Positions 8,435 to 16,684 of a stretch of 18,581 nucleotides of DNA are shown here, piece after piece; position 1 is the first letter of the stretch, and each line of letters begins with the position of its first letter. The notes beneath the pieces are model-generated. The model was not told where the DNA came from. It made no database searches and was given only the letters and a program-made list of their open reading frames with translations. The position numbers and the translations under genes are program-made. This stretch comes from an uncultured Clostridium sp. (GTDB taxonomy: Bacteria > Bacillota > Clostridia > TANB77 > CAG-508). The DNA is taken from contig USMK01000030.1 in assembly GCA_900555835.1 (NCBI GenBank), positions 1 through 18,581 of the forward strand, given 5' to 3'.

Positions 8435-8463
8435 ATTATACATAAAAACAAAGCAAAAGTAAA
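8435..8463 (-). promoter_or_regulatory. Promoter of the pseudouridine synthase, near-leaderless
   Basis: On the minus strand: TTTACT (8463-8458), 17 bases, perfect TATAAT (8440-8435). The predicted start of transcription is about three bases before the ATG. The -35 box lies inside the left 38-bp direct repeat. Confidence 0.6.
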
Positions 8464-8488
8464 TATGTATAATGTAACGAATTATGAA
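8451..8488 (+). repeat. Left copy of a 38-bp direct repeat flanking the BRO gene
   Basis: 38 bases beginning AAGCAAAAGTAAATATGTAT and ending AATTATGAA, identical to 9565-9602. It contains TATAAT on the plus strand and the -35 box of the minus-strand pseudouridine synthase promoter. Confidence 0.9.
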
Positions 8489-8504
8489 TAATTTACTACA
8501 TCTA

Positions 8505-8533
8505 TTGACAAAAAAACAAATATTTGATATAAA
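8505..8533 (+). promoter_or_regulatory. Promoter of the BRO-N gene
   Basis: Consensus TTGACA (8505-8510), 17 bases, TATAAA (8528-8533), 58 bases before the ATG at 8592. Confidence 0.7.
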
Positions 8534-8591
8534 ATTAAATAGAATATATAATTGGGATGTAATAATAAATTTATAAAGGAGAGAGAATTAT

Positions 8592-9485
8592 ATGGAGAAT
8601 AATAAATTAGAAACAATTTCGAAACTTTTTGAAGATAAAGAAATAAGAAGCATTTGGGATGTTGAAAAAGAAGAATATTTTTTTAGTGTAGTTGATGTTA
8701 TTGGTGCATTAACTGATAGTAATATACCAAGAAACTATTGGAGCGATTTAAAAAGAAAATTAAGATTAGAAGGAAGTCAACTGCACGAAAATATCGTGCA
8801 GTTGAAAATGAAAGCAACAGACGGTAAAATGCGTGAAACAGATACATTGGATACCCGTGGAATATTAAGATTAATTGAGTCTATTCCAAGTTCAAAAGCT
8901 GAACCATTCAAATTGTGGCTTTCAAAAATGGGAAAAGAAAGAATTGATGAAATATTTGATCCAGAACTTGCTATTAATCGTGCCATTGATTATTATAGAT
9001 GTCGTGGATATGATGATAATTGGATAAAAACAAGATTAACAGGAGTGGTAGATAGACGTAAATTAACTGATGTATGGAACGAAAATGGGATAAAGCAAAA
9101 TTACGAATATGCAATATTAACAAATGAGATATATCAAGAATGGTCAGGAATGAAGGCTTCACAATATAAAGAATATAAAGGACTTAGAAAAGAATCATTA
9201 AGGGACAATATGACTGATATTGAAGTTGCTTTAACTGATTTAGGAGAAATAGCAACAAGAGAACTGGCAAAAAAACATAAGCCTTATGGATTAAAGGAAA
9301 ATAGAAAAATTGCAAAAATGGGTGGACATACTGCAAAGGTTGCAAGAGAAGATATAGAAAAAAATTTAGGAGAATCTGTGATAAAAAAGAATAATTCACT
9401 AAATTATAAATATCTAAATGATAATAAATTAGAAAAAGAAAAAGCTTTAAGCATTAAAAATCAAAACAGATTAAACCCAAAATAA
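8592..9485 (+). CDS. BRO-N domain protein (phage antirepressor / DinD-like)
   Basis: 297 residues. The N-terminal BRO domain (about 15-115) shows IRSIWDVEKEEYFFSVVDVIGAL, YWSDLKRKL, and LDTRGILRLIESIPSSKAEPFKLWL. This DNA-binding domain is found in phage and viral antirepressor-like proteins. The C-terminal half (MTDIEVALTDLGEIATRELAK...) resembles chromosomal BRO/DinD-like proteins. AGGAG lies nine bases before the ATG and the gene has its own promoter. It lies inside a segment bounded by a perfect 38-bp direct repeat, between genes that were probably once divergent neighbours, so it looks inserted. No in-frame CGG. Function in the host is unknown. Confidence 0.82.
   Translation: MENNKLETISKLFEDKEIRSIWDVEKEEYFFSVVDVIGALTDSNIPRNYWSDLKRKLRLEGSQLHENIVQLKMKATDGKMRETDTLDTRGILRLIESIPSSKAEPFKLWLSKMGKERIDEIFDPELAINRAIDYYRCRGYDDNWIKTRLTGVVDRRKLTDVWNENGIKQNYEYAILTNEIYQEWSGMKASQYKEYKGLRKESLRDNMTDIEVALTDLGEIATRELAKKHKPYGLKENRKIAKMGGHTAKVAREDIEKNLGESVIKKNNSLNYKYLNDNKLEKEKALSIKNQNRLNPK
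8778..8804 (+). repeat. Perfect palindrome inside the BRO coding sequence
   Basis: Eleven-base arms CAACTGCACGA and TCGTGCAGTTG around a five-base centre. It encodes QLHENIVQL and uses CTG, GTG and CAG, codons that are scarce in neighbouring genes. Confidence 0.8.
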
Positions 9486-9510
9486 GCGAAACAAAATAAA
9501 TCTGTATTTT

Positions 9511-9552
9511 AGGATAGATAGGTAATAACAAAAATTGTTGCATATCTATCCT
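9511..9552 (+). terminator. Hairpin after the BRO gene, probable terminator
   Basis: Perfect 10-bp outer stem AGGATAGATA / TATCTATCCT with an inner AACAA/TTGTT pairing. The T tract after it is weak (TTAAATTT), so it could also be an element boundary structure. Confidence 0.55.
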
Positions 9553-9564
9553 TTAAATTTATTG

Positions 9565-9602
9565 AAGCAAAAGTAAATATGTATAATGTAACGAATTATG
9601 AA
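9565..9602 (+). repeat. Right copy of the 38-bp direct repeat
   Basis: Identical to 8451-8488 over all 38 bases; the flanks differ immediately on both sides. It carries TATAAT at 9582-9587 on the plus strand, suitably placed to help drive the ABC operon, though no good -35 box accompanies it. Confidence 0.9.
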
Positions 9603-9646
9603 AATTAGGCATAAAATGTACTATGATAAATTATAGGAGGTTTCAA

Positions 9647-10408
9647 GTGAAAGAGGTTTTAGAAATAAGAAATATAAGTAAAAAATATCAAGCAAAGAAT
9701 GGAGAAATAGAAGCATTAAACAATATTAGTTTTAAAGTTGAAGAAGGGGAATTTGTAAGCATAATTGGACCAAGCGGATGTGGAAAATCTACATTATTAT
9801 CTATAATTGCCGGTTTGGAAGATAAAACAAGTGGAGCAGTTTATATAGATGGAGAAAAAATAATTGGAAATTCGCCTAAAATGGGATATATGCTTCAAAA
9901 AGATAATTTACTTGAATGGCGAACAATATACAAAAATGTATTACTTGGACTAGAAATACGACACATTAAAAATAAAGAAAATATAGAATATGTAAATCAA
10001 TTATTAAAAAAATATAATTTGTATGAATTTAAAGATAAATACCCAAATCAGCTATCAGGAGGAATGAGGCAAAGAGTAGCACTTATTAGAACATTAGCTG
10101 TAAGACCAAGAATTCTGCTATTAGACGAAGCATTTTCGGCATTAGATTATCAGACTAGAATTAATGTTACAAAAGATATTTACAAAATTTTAAAAGCAGA
10201 AAATATAACAGCATTGATTGTAACACATGATATATCAGAAGCGATAAGTATGTCTGATAGAATAATAGTGCTTACAAAAAGACCTGCAACAATAAAACAA
10301 ATACACAAAATAGAATTTGATATACCAAACAGAACACCACTTAATTGCAGAGAAAGCCCTAAATTTAGCAAATATTTTGACACACTATGGAAGGAGCTTG
10401 GTGACTGA
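9647..10408 (+). CDS. ABC importer ATP-binding protein, nitrate/sulfonate/thiamine-precursor class
   Basis: 253 residues from GTG at 9647, chosen because AGGAGG (9635-9640) lies six bases before it; an in-frame ATG at 9623 lacks a binding site and adds eight untypical residues. Walker A is GPSGCGKST (41-49), the signature LSGGM (136-140), Walker B ILLLDE (156-161) with the D-loop SALD, and the switch histidine is VTHD (193). It resembles SsuB/TauB/ThiZ-type ATPases. Its stop overlaps the permease ATG by one base. No in-frame CGG. Confidence 0.95.
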   Translation: MKEVLEIRNISKKYQAKNGEIEALNNISFKVEEGEFVSIIGPSGCGKSTLLSIIAGLEDKTSGAVYIDGEKIIGNSPKMGYMLQKDNLLEWRTIYKNVLLGLEIRHIKNKENIEYVNQLLKKYNLYEFKDKYPNQLSGGMRQRVALIRTLAVRPRILLLDEAFSALDYQTRINVTKDIYKILKAENITALIVTHDISEAISMSDRIIVLTKRPATIKQIHKIEFDIPNRTPLNCRESPKFSKYFDTLWKELGD

Positions 10409-11215
10409 TGCAAGATAAGAATATATCAAAAGATAGAAAAAAATATTTACAAAAACAAATGAGAAACAAATTATTAGTTGTAATTACTCAACTTTCTCTA
10501 CTTCTTGGAATAATTGTTTTATGGGAAGTTTTAGCAAATGCTAAAATTATAGATAGTTTTATAATGAGCCAACCTTCTAGAATTTGGGATACCTTAGTAA
10601 ATTTATCGTCTAACGGACTTTTAAATCACATAGGAATAACATGCTTTGAAACAATTGTAGGATTTATATCAGGAGCAGTTTTGGGAATTATAATTGCAAT
10701 AATATTGTGGTGGTCGAAATTTTTATCAAAAGTATTAGACCCATTTTTAGTAATATTGAACAGTTTGCCTAAAACGGCTTTGGGTCCAGTAATTATTGTG
10801 TGGGTAGGAGCGGGAATGCCAGCCATTATAACTATGGGGCTTGCAATTTCGCTAATAGTAACAATAATGGAAATATCTAATGGATTTAAAAACACAGATA
10901 AAGAGAAAATAAAAATGGCTAAAAGTTTTAATGCAACAAAATTACAGGTACTTAGTAAAATTGTAATACCAGCCAATATTGCCACTTTTTTTAACTCTTT
11001 AAAAATAAACATAGGCTTATCGCTAGTGGGAGTAATCACAGGTGAGTTTTTAGTATCAAAAGGAGGCCTTCGGATATTTAATTGTATATGGAGGTCAAGT
11101 GTTCAAATTAGATTTAGTAATGGCAAGTGTACTTATACTAGCTATACTTGCAACACTTATGTATCAAATGGTTATTCTACTAGAAAGAATTGTTGTGAAA
11201 ACTAATAAAAAATAA
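10408..11215 (+). CDS. ABC importer permease, SsuC/TauC/ThiX type, +1 shift at CGG
   Basis: An inner-membrane permease with about six helices. The ATPase-contact EAA loop is at about 172-195 (NTDKEKIKMAKSFNATKLQV...KIVIPANI). The conventional frame ends at 11205 with a polar, cysteine-rich tail unlike any membrane protein. GGC CTT CGG ATA at 11071 read +1 restores GLGYLIVYGGQVFKLDLVMA and a last hydrophobic helix (VLILAILATLMYQMVILL), ending with TAA at 11213-11215. That makes 268 residues, close to usual family length. AAGGAG lies before the start, within the end of the ATPase gene. Confidence 0.93.
11071..11074 (+). other. CGGA +1 frameshift site 4 (ABC permease)
   Basis: In-frame context GGC CTT CGG ATA at codon 222. 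Reading CGGA as glycine restores the family motif GLGYLI. Other CGG trinucleotides in the gene (10614, 10775, 10811) are out of frame. Confidence 0.85.
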
Positions 11216-11230
11216 CAGGAGGGAAATATA

Positions 11231-12268
11231 TTGAAGAAATATATTGTTTATGCAGTAATTATTGCACTATTGATAGTTGGCATAGTTGCTGCCATAATAG
11301 CAAATAATAATAACAAAACAGAAGACAATAACCAATCTCAGGTTTCAGTTACCAAAGTTAAAGTAAATGAAGTAACACGTTCAGTATTTTACGCACCACA
11401 ATATGTTGCAATATCAAATGGATATTTTAAAGAAGCAGGAATAGAAATAGATTTAACAACAGGTCAAGGAGCAGACCAAGTTATGACAGCTGTTTTGTCT
11501 GGGCAAAGTGACATAGGATTTGCAGGACCAGAAGCATCAATATATGTATATAACGAGGGAAAAGAAGATTATACAGAAGTATTTGCACAATTAACAAAAA
11601 AAGATGGCTCATTCTTGGTTAGCAGAGAAAAAACAACAGATTTTAAATGGAGTGATTTAAAAGGAAAAACAATAATACCAGGAAGAAAAGGCGGAGTACC
11701 ATATATGACATTTGAGTATGTACTTAAACAAAATGGATTAAATCCACAAACTGATTTAACATTAGACGATAGTATAAAATTCGACTTAATGGCAGGTGCT
11801 TTCTCAGCTGGAAATGCAGATTATGTAACATTATTTGAACCAACAGCATCACAAGTAGAAAGTGCAGGAAAGGGATATGTGGTAGCATCAGTTGGAGAGG
11901 CAGCAGGAGAAATTCCGTATACAGCATATTTTGCAAAGAAAAGCTATATAAAAAATAATGAAAAATTGATACAAGATTTTGTAAATGCAATATATAAAGG
12001 ACAAAAATGGGTAGCAAGTCATTCTGCAAAAGAGGTGGCAGAGGCAATACAAAGCTTTTTCCCAAGTACAGATTTAGCTGTACTTGAAACAGTAATGCAA
12101 AAATACAAAGATATAGATGCTTGGAATAAAACACCATTTTTATCAGAAGAATCATTTGATAGATTGCAAACAGTAATGACAGAAGCAGGAGAACTAAAAC
12201 AAAAAGCACCATATGATAAGATTGTAAATAACACTTATGCAAATAGAGCAGTGGAAGTAGTAAAATAA
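11231..12268 (+). CDS. ABC importer substrate-binding protein, SsuA/THI5 (NMT1)-like
   Basis: 345 residues. A hydrophobic N-terminal segment (about 4-24) without a lipobox cysteine suggests a membrane-anchored or signal-cleaved binding protein. The body is type-II periplasmic-binding: VFYAPQYVAISNGYFKEAGIEI, QGADQVMTAVLSGQSDIGFAGPEASI and GKTIIPGRKGGVPYMTFEYVL. This fits nitrate, sulfonate or hydroxymethylpyrimidine (thiamine precursor) binders; the exact substrate cannot be assigned. The start is TTG at 11231 after AGGAGGG (11217-11223). It is the last gene of the operon. No in-frame CGG. Confidence 0.92.
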   Translation: MKKYIVYAVIIALLIVGIVAAIIANNNNKTEDNNQSQVSVTKVKVNEVTRSVFYAPQYVAISNGYFKEAGIEIDLTTGQGADQVMTAVLSGQSDIGFAGPEASIYVYNEGKEDYTEVFAQLTKKDGSFLVSREKTTDFKWSDLKGKTIIPGRKGGVPYMTFEYVLKQNGLNPQTDLTLDDSIKFDLMAGAFSAGNADYVTLFEPTASQVESAGKGYVVASVGEAAGEIPYTAYFAKKSYIKNNEKLIQDFVNAIYKGQKWVASHSAKEVAEAIQSFFPSTDLAVLETVMQKYKDIDAWNKTPFLSEESFDRLQTVMTEAGELKQKAPYDKIVNNTYANRAVEVVK

Positions 12269-12301
12269 TTTGCATATGGAGGAGTAATAATGTACTAATG
12301 G

Positions 12302-12337
12302 AACCCCGCACTTTAATAAATGCGGGGTTTTGGTTTT
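12302..12337 (+). terminator. Rho-independent terminator of the ABC operon
   Basis: A nine-base GC-rich stem AACCCCGCA / TGCGGGGTT with a ten-base loop, then TTGGTTTTT. Confidence 0.92.
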
Positions 12338-12338
12338 T

Positions 12339-12386
12339 GGGGACGTTTCCTTTTGAGTCAAAATGACTCATTGGGGACACATCTTG
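12339..12386. repeat. Intergenic GGGGACGTTTCC-type repeat, copy 1
   Basis: Begins GGGGACGTTTCC, contains the inverted repeat TGAGTCA-aaa-TGACTCA (12354-12370), and ends CATTGGGGACACATCTTG. The same ends occur at 18427-18508. It lies 17 bases beyond the real stop of mutS2. It looks like a small non-autonomous element or REP-like repeat. Confidence 0.75.
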
Positions 12387-12403
12387 TTTTTGGAGGCTGT
12401 TTT

Positions 12404-14726
12404 TTATTTCACTTCCACAATGGTTACTCCCATTTCGCCTTCGCCGAAAGGTGCCTAGGCGGAAGGTGGCTACGTGGGGGTGTTTGCGTAGGAATGTGTG
12501 GATTCCGCTTCTTAGTGCTCCTGTGCCTTTGCCGTGGACTATTCTGGCTGTTTGGATATGTGCTAGGGCACAGTCGTCTAGGAATTTATCTATTACAAAT
12601 GTGGCTTCGTCTACATTATAGCCTAGCACATTTATTTCTGTTGTAGCTGTTCGTGCTTTTAGGTTTGAGTTTACTTTTGGTGTGACTACTGCTTGGGCTG
12701 GCTTTGCATGCTTAGCAGGTGATAGATTTTTTATGTTTACTTGCATTTTCGCATTACCTATTTGAACAATTACATTATTGCCTTTGTTTGGCTTAGATAC
12801 AATTATTCCTTCTTGACCAAGTGTATTTACAAATACATTCATATCAAGTTTAATATCGTCTAATGAAAGTGAATTGCTAATATTCTTGGTTTCTGGGGTT
12901 ATAGATTTTATTTTATCATTTAGTTCGTTTCTAAGTTTATTTACATTCTTGCTATTAGAAAGTTCCTTTATTATGCTATCCGCTTCTTTTTTTGCAGATA
13001 GCAATATGCTTTTGGCTTCTGATTTTGCGTTATTTATAATTTCAGCATATTCATTTTCTTGCTTATTTTTTTGAGTAGAAAGCGAATTTTTTAATTCTTC
13101 AATTTCCGCAGACTGTTTTAATATTTTCTCTTTTTCTTTTTCAATTGTAGATTTATCATTATAAATATTTTTAAGCAATTCTTCTGTATCTATATGATTA
13201 GCGTTCATTTTGCTTTGTGCATTTTCTAGTATTTTTTCATTAAGACCCAGTTTTTTGCCAATTTCAAATGCCATGCTTTTTCCTGGTACACCAAGCAATA
13301 ATCTGTAAGTAGGGGAAAGAGTATTTAAGTCGAATTCTGAACTTGCATTTTCAAATCCGTTTGTTGTTAATGCGTAATTTTTTATTTCAGGATAATGTGT
13401 TGTAGCAAGTGTTATGCAACCTGTATTGTGAAGGAAATCTAATATGCTAATTCCCAAATTTGCTCCTTGAATAGGGTCTGTTCCTGAGCCTAATTCGTCT
13501 ATAACCACTAGGCTTTCACTATCTACATTATTGGTTATTTTTACTATATTTGTAATGTGGGCAGAAAATGTACTTAAAGATTCTGCAATACTTTGCTCAT
13601 CTCCAATATCTACAAATAGGTTTTTAAATACGTATACTGAACTTTTTTCGCTTGTAGGAATATGAAGCCCACTCATTGCCATTGCTTCTAAAAGTGCAAC
13701 TGTTTTTAATGTGACTGTTTTTCCACCTGTGTTAGGCCCAGTTATTATAAGAGATGTATATTTTTTTCCAATACTAATATTTATAGGAACAACCTTAGCT
13801 TTATCAATTAAAGGATGTCTTGCATTTTTTAAGTTTATAAATTTTTCGGAATTGATAATAGGTTCTGTTGCATTTATACTTTCTGCATATTTGGCTTTGG
13901 CAAATGCAAAGTCAATCATAGAAATTAGTCTAACATTATTTTCTAGTTCTTCTGTTATACCGAAAAATAGGCTTGATAGATTTTCTAATATTTTTTCAAT
14001 TTCTAAGTTTTCTTCTACCTTTAAAGAGTTTATTTTGTTGTTAATTTCAAAAACACTAAATGGCTCAATAAACACAGTAGAGCCACTTGCAGACATATCG
14101 TGTATAAGCCCTTTTATTTCACTTCTGTATTCTGCTTTAACAGGAATTACAAATCTGTCATTACGAATTGTTACAATCGGTTCTTGTATGAATTTGCTGT
14201 TTAATAAATTAGATAAGTTCTTTTTAATATCTTGCTCTAATTTTCTTCTATTGCGTCTTAGGCTAGCAAGTGTAGACGAAGCATTGTCGTCAATTGTGTT
14301 TTCGTCTATTATACAAGAAAATATGCGTGATTCTATTTTAGGGTTAGAATACAAATTATTAAAATATCTAACAGTAATAGGTGCAAAGTTTACTTCTATA
14401 TCTTGACTAATGTACTCTTTTAACTCACGTGATATTTTTAAAATATGCGCAAGACTAAGTAAACCTGATGCTGACAAACTATTTTCACTTTCCAATATTT
14501 TTATATATGCAGATATATTGTCTATTTCTGCAATAGGAGGCAAGCCTTTTCTAGCCTTTAAAATAACAGCTTCTGTTGTCTCTGAGATTAAATGTTTTAC
14601 ATCATTTTCGTTACTAGAAGGCAGTAAATCCAAACAAAGTTTTTTTCCTTCTAATGTAATTGCAAAATTCTTTAAAATTTCTAATATTTTATTAAATTCA
14701 ATTTTTTCTAAATATTTCTTTTCCAT
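12404..14726 (-). CDS. mutS2: Endonuclease MutS2, +1 shift at CGG
   Basis: MutS2 acts on recombination intermediates and, in Bacillus subtilis, on collided ribosomes. The MutS core and clamp are followed by the P-loop GPNTGGKT (330-337), Walker B SLVVIDELGSGTD, a long Lys/Glu coiled coil (about 500-600), a KOW-like segment and the Smr nuclease domain (INVLGYNVDEA..., HGKGTGALR). The start is ATG at 14726, with no Shine-Dalgarno. The conventional frame runs past the true end into the repeat and beyond. TTT CGG CGA at 12446 read +1 gives RLGTFGEGEMGVTIVEVK and a stop at 12404, the exact expected end (773 residues). It is the only in-frame CGG among six candidates. Confidence 0.96.
12443..12446 (-). 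other. CGGC +1 frameshift site 5 (mutS2)
   Basis: Minus-strand context ACC TTT CGG CGA at codon 761. Reading CGGC as glycine restores GTFGEGEMGVTIVEVK, the conserved C-terminus of MutS2. Confidence 0.88.
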
Positions 14727-14735
14727 AATGCAATA

Positions 14736-14764
14736 ATTATATACCAAAATGGCTAAATGGTCAA
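14736..14764 (-). promoter_or_regulatory. Promoter of mutS2, near-leaderless
   Basis: On the minus strand: TTGACC (14764-14759), 17 bases, perfect TATAAT (14741-14736). The predicted transcript start is about three bases before the ATG at 14726. The arrangement TATAAT, six bases, ATTATG is shared with the pseudouridine synthase promoter. Confidence 0.65.
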
Positions 14765-14804
14765 TGTTATATAAAAGAATAGCTTTTTATTTTAAATGGA
14801 ATTA

Positions 14805-14834
14805 TAGACAAGTCCATTGATTTTGTGATAAAAT
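14805..14834 (+). promoter_or_regulatory. Possible promoter of lepA-rlmB
   Basis: TAGACA (14805-14810), 18 bases, TAAAAT (14829-14834), divergent from mutS2. GGGAGG for lepA follows at 14851. Confidence 0.45.
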
Positions 14835-14869
14835 AATAATCACTAATTAAGGGAGGAACGCATAGATTT

Positions 14870-16682
14870 ATGGATAAACAGAAAAACATTAGAAATTTTA
14901 GTATTATTGCACATATTGACCATGGAAAATCCACCTTGGCAGATAGACTAATTGAGATGACTGGTGTGCTTTCCAAACGTGAGATGGAGAGCCAAGTCTT
15001 GGATAATATGGATATTGAAAGAGAACGTGGAATTACAATTAAGGCACAGGCCGTTAGAATGCTATATACCGACAAAGATGGAGAGGAGTACATTTTAAAT
15101 TTGATTGATACTCCTGGACATGTTGATTTTAATTACGAGGTTTCTAGAAGCTTAGCTGCTTGTGAAGGCGCTATTTTGGTTGTTGATAGTAGCCAAGGAA
15201 TTGAAGCTCAAACTTTGGCTAATGTATATTTGGCTTTGGATAATAACTTAGAGATTTTGCCTGTTATAAATAAAGTGGATTTGCCTAATGCAAGACCAGA
15301 CGAGGTTAAGAAAGAAATTGAAGATGTTATTGGTATTCCTGCAATGGATGCACCTTGTATTTCAGCAAAATCTGGACTTAATGTAGAGCAAGTATTAGAA
15401 CATATTATAACAGATTTCCCAAGTCCGACAGGCGACGTAAATGGAAAGCTACAAGCACTTATATTTGATTCTTTTTATGATAACTACAAAGGTGCGGTTA
15501 GTCATGTTAGAATAAAAAATGGAACTGTAAGAGAAGGTGACGAAATATTATTTATGGCAACAAATAAAAAATTTGTTGTAACAGAAGTTGGATATTTTGG
15601 AGCAGGACAGTATATTCCTTGCTCAGAGCTATCAGCAGGTGAAGTTCGGATATATTGCTGCTAGTGTGAAAAATGTAACAGATGTGCATGTTGGAGATAC
15701 TATTACAAATGCGGAAAAACCAGCAGAGCAGCCATTGCCAGGATACAAAAAAGCTAATCCTATGGTGTATTGCGGATTATATCCAGTAGATGGAAGCGAA
15801 TATGATAATTTAAAGGTTGCTCTTGAAAAATTAAAATTAAATGATGCTGCATTAGAATATGAGCCAGAAACATCAATTGCACTTGGATTTGGATTTAGAT
15901 GTGGTTTCTTAGGATTACTACATTTGGAGATTATTCAAGAAAGATTAGACCGTGAATTTGATTTAGGACTAATTACAACAGCTCCATCTGTTATATATAA
16001 AGTGCATAAAACTGACGGAGAGGTAATTTCGCTTTATAACCCAACAGATTTGCCTCCAACACAAGAAGTAAGCTATATTGAAGAACCAATTGTAAAAGCT
16101 GAAATTATGTTGCCTAAGGAATTTGTTGGAAATGTAATGGAAGTATGCCAAAACAGAAGAGGTACATATATTGATATGAAATATTTGGACACTACAAGAG
16201 TAATACTAGAATATGAATTGTCTTTAAATGAAATTATATATGACTTTTTTGATACATTAAAATCAAAAACAAAAGGTTATGCTTCATTTGATTACGAGTT
16301 TAAAGAATACAGAAAATCTGATTTAGTAAAACTAGACATTCACATAAATGGAGAAGCCGTAGATGCTTTATCATTTATTGTTCACAAAGATACTGCTTAT
16401 TCAAGAGGGAGAAAAATGATTGAAAAATTAAAAACAGTAATACCAAGACAATTGTTTGAAATTCCTTTGCAAGCTGTTATTGGAGGAAAAATTATAGCAA
16501 GAGAAACTATATCTGCTATGAGAAAAGACGTTTTAGCAAAATGCTATGGTGGAGATATAACAAGAAAGAAAAAATTGCTAGAGAAACAGAAAAAAGGTAA
16601 GAAGAAAATGAGACAAATAGGTAATGTAGAAATACCACAAGAAGCATTTTTAAGTGTACTAAAATTAGATGAGGAGAATTAG
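14870..16682 (+). CDS. lepA: Elongation factor 4 (LepA) GTPase, +1 shift at CGG
   Basis: LepA is a ribosomal GTPase implicated in back-translocation and 30S biogenesis. G1 is AHIDHGKST, G3 DTPGHVDFNYEV and G4 NKVDLP, followed by domain II, the EF-G-like domains, and the LepA-specific C-terminus (RDVLAKCYGGDITRKKKLLEKQKKGKKKM...). The conventional frame stops at 15664 (264 residues), and the remainder is open in another frame. GAA GTT CGG ATA at 15647 read +1 joins the halves through SAGEVGYIAASVKN, the textbook LepA motif. This gives 603 residues, the normal length. GGGAGG precedes the ATG by 13 bases, a rather long spacing. No other CGG is in frame. Confidence 0.97.
15647..15650 (+). other. 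CGGA +1 frameshift site 6 (lepA)
   Basis: In-frame context GAA GTT CGG ATA at codon 260. Reading CGGA as glycine restores SAGEVGYIAAS, nearly invariant in LepA. Confidence 0.9.
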
Positions 16683-16684
16683 AA

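Noticed and set aside
13711..14406. Plus-strand ORF of 231 codons opposite mutS2
   Set aside because: It is antisense to a well-conserved coding region and resembles no known protein.
2156..15650. Explaining the six frame breaks as pseudogenes or random sequencing errors
   Set aside because: All are +1, all at in-frame CGG, all before a Gly codon, and essential or core genes are otherwise intact. The contexts are not homopolymers. A systematic artefact cannot be fully excluded without reads.
2156..15650. Simple CGG reassignment to another amino acid, as known for Gln or Trp in some Firmicutes
   Set aside because: A sense reassignment would not change the frame, but here the downstream frame is wrong unless one base is skipped.
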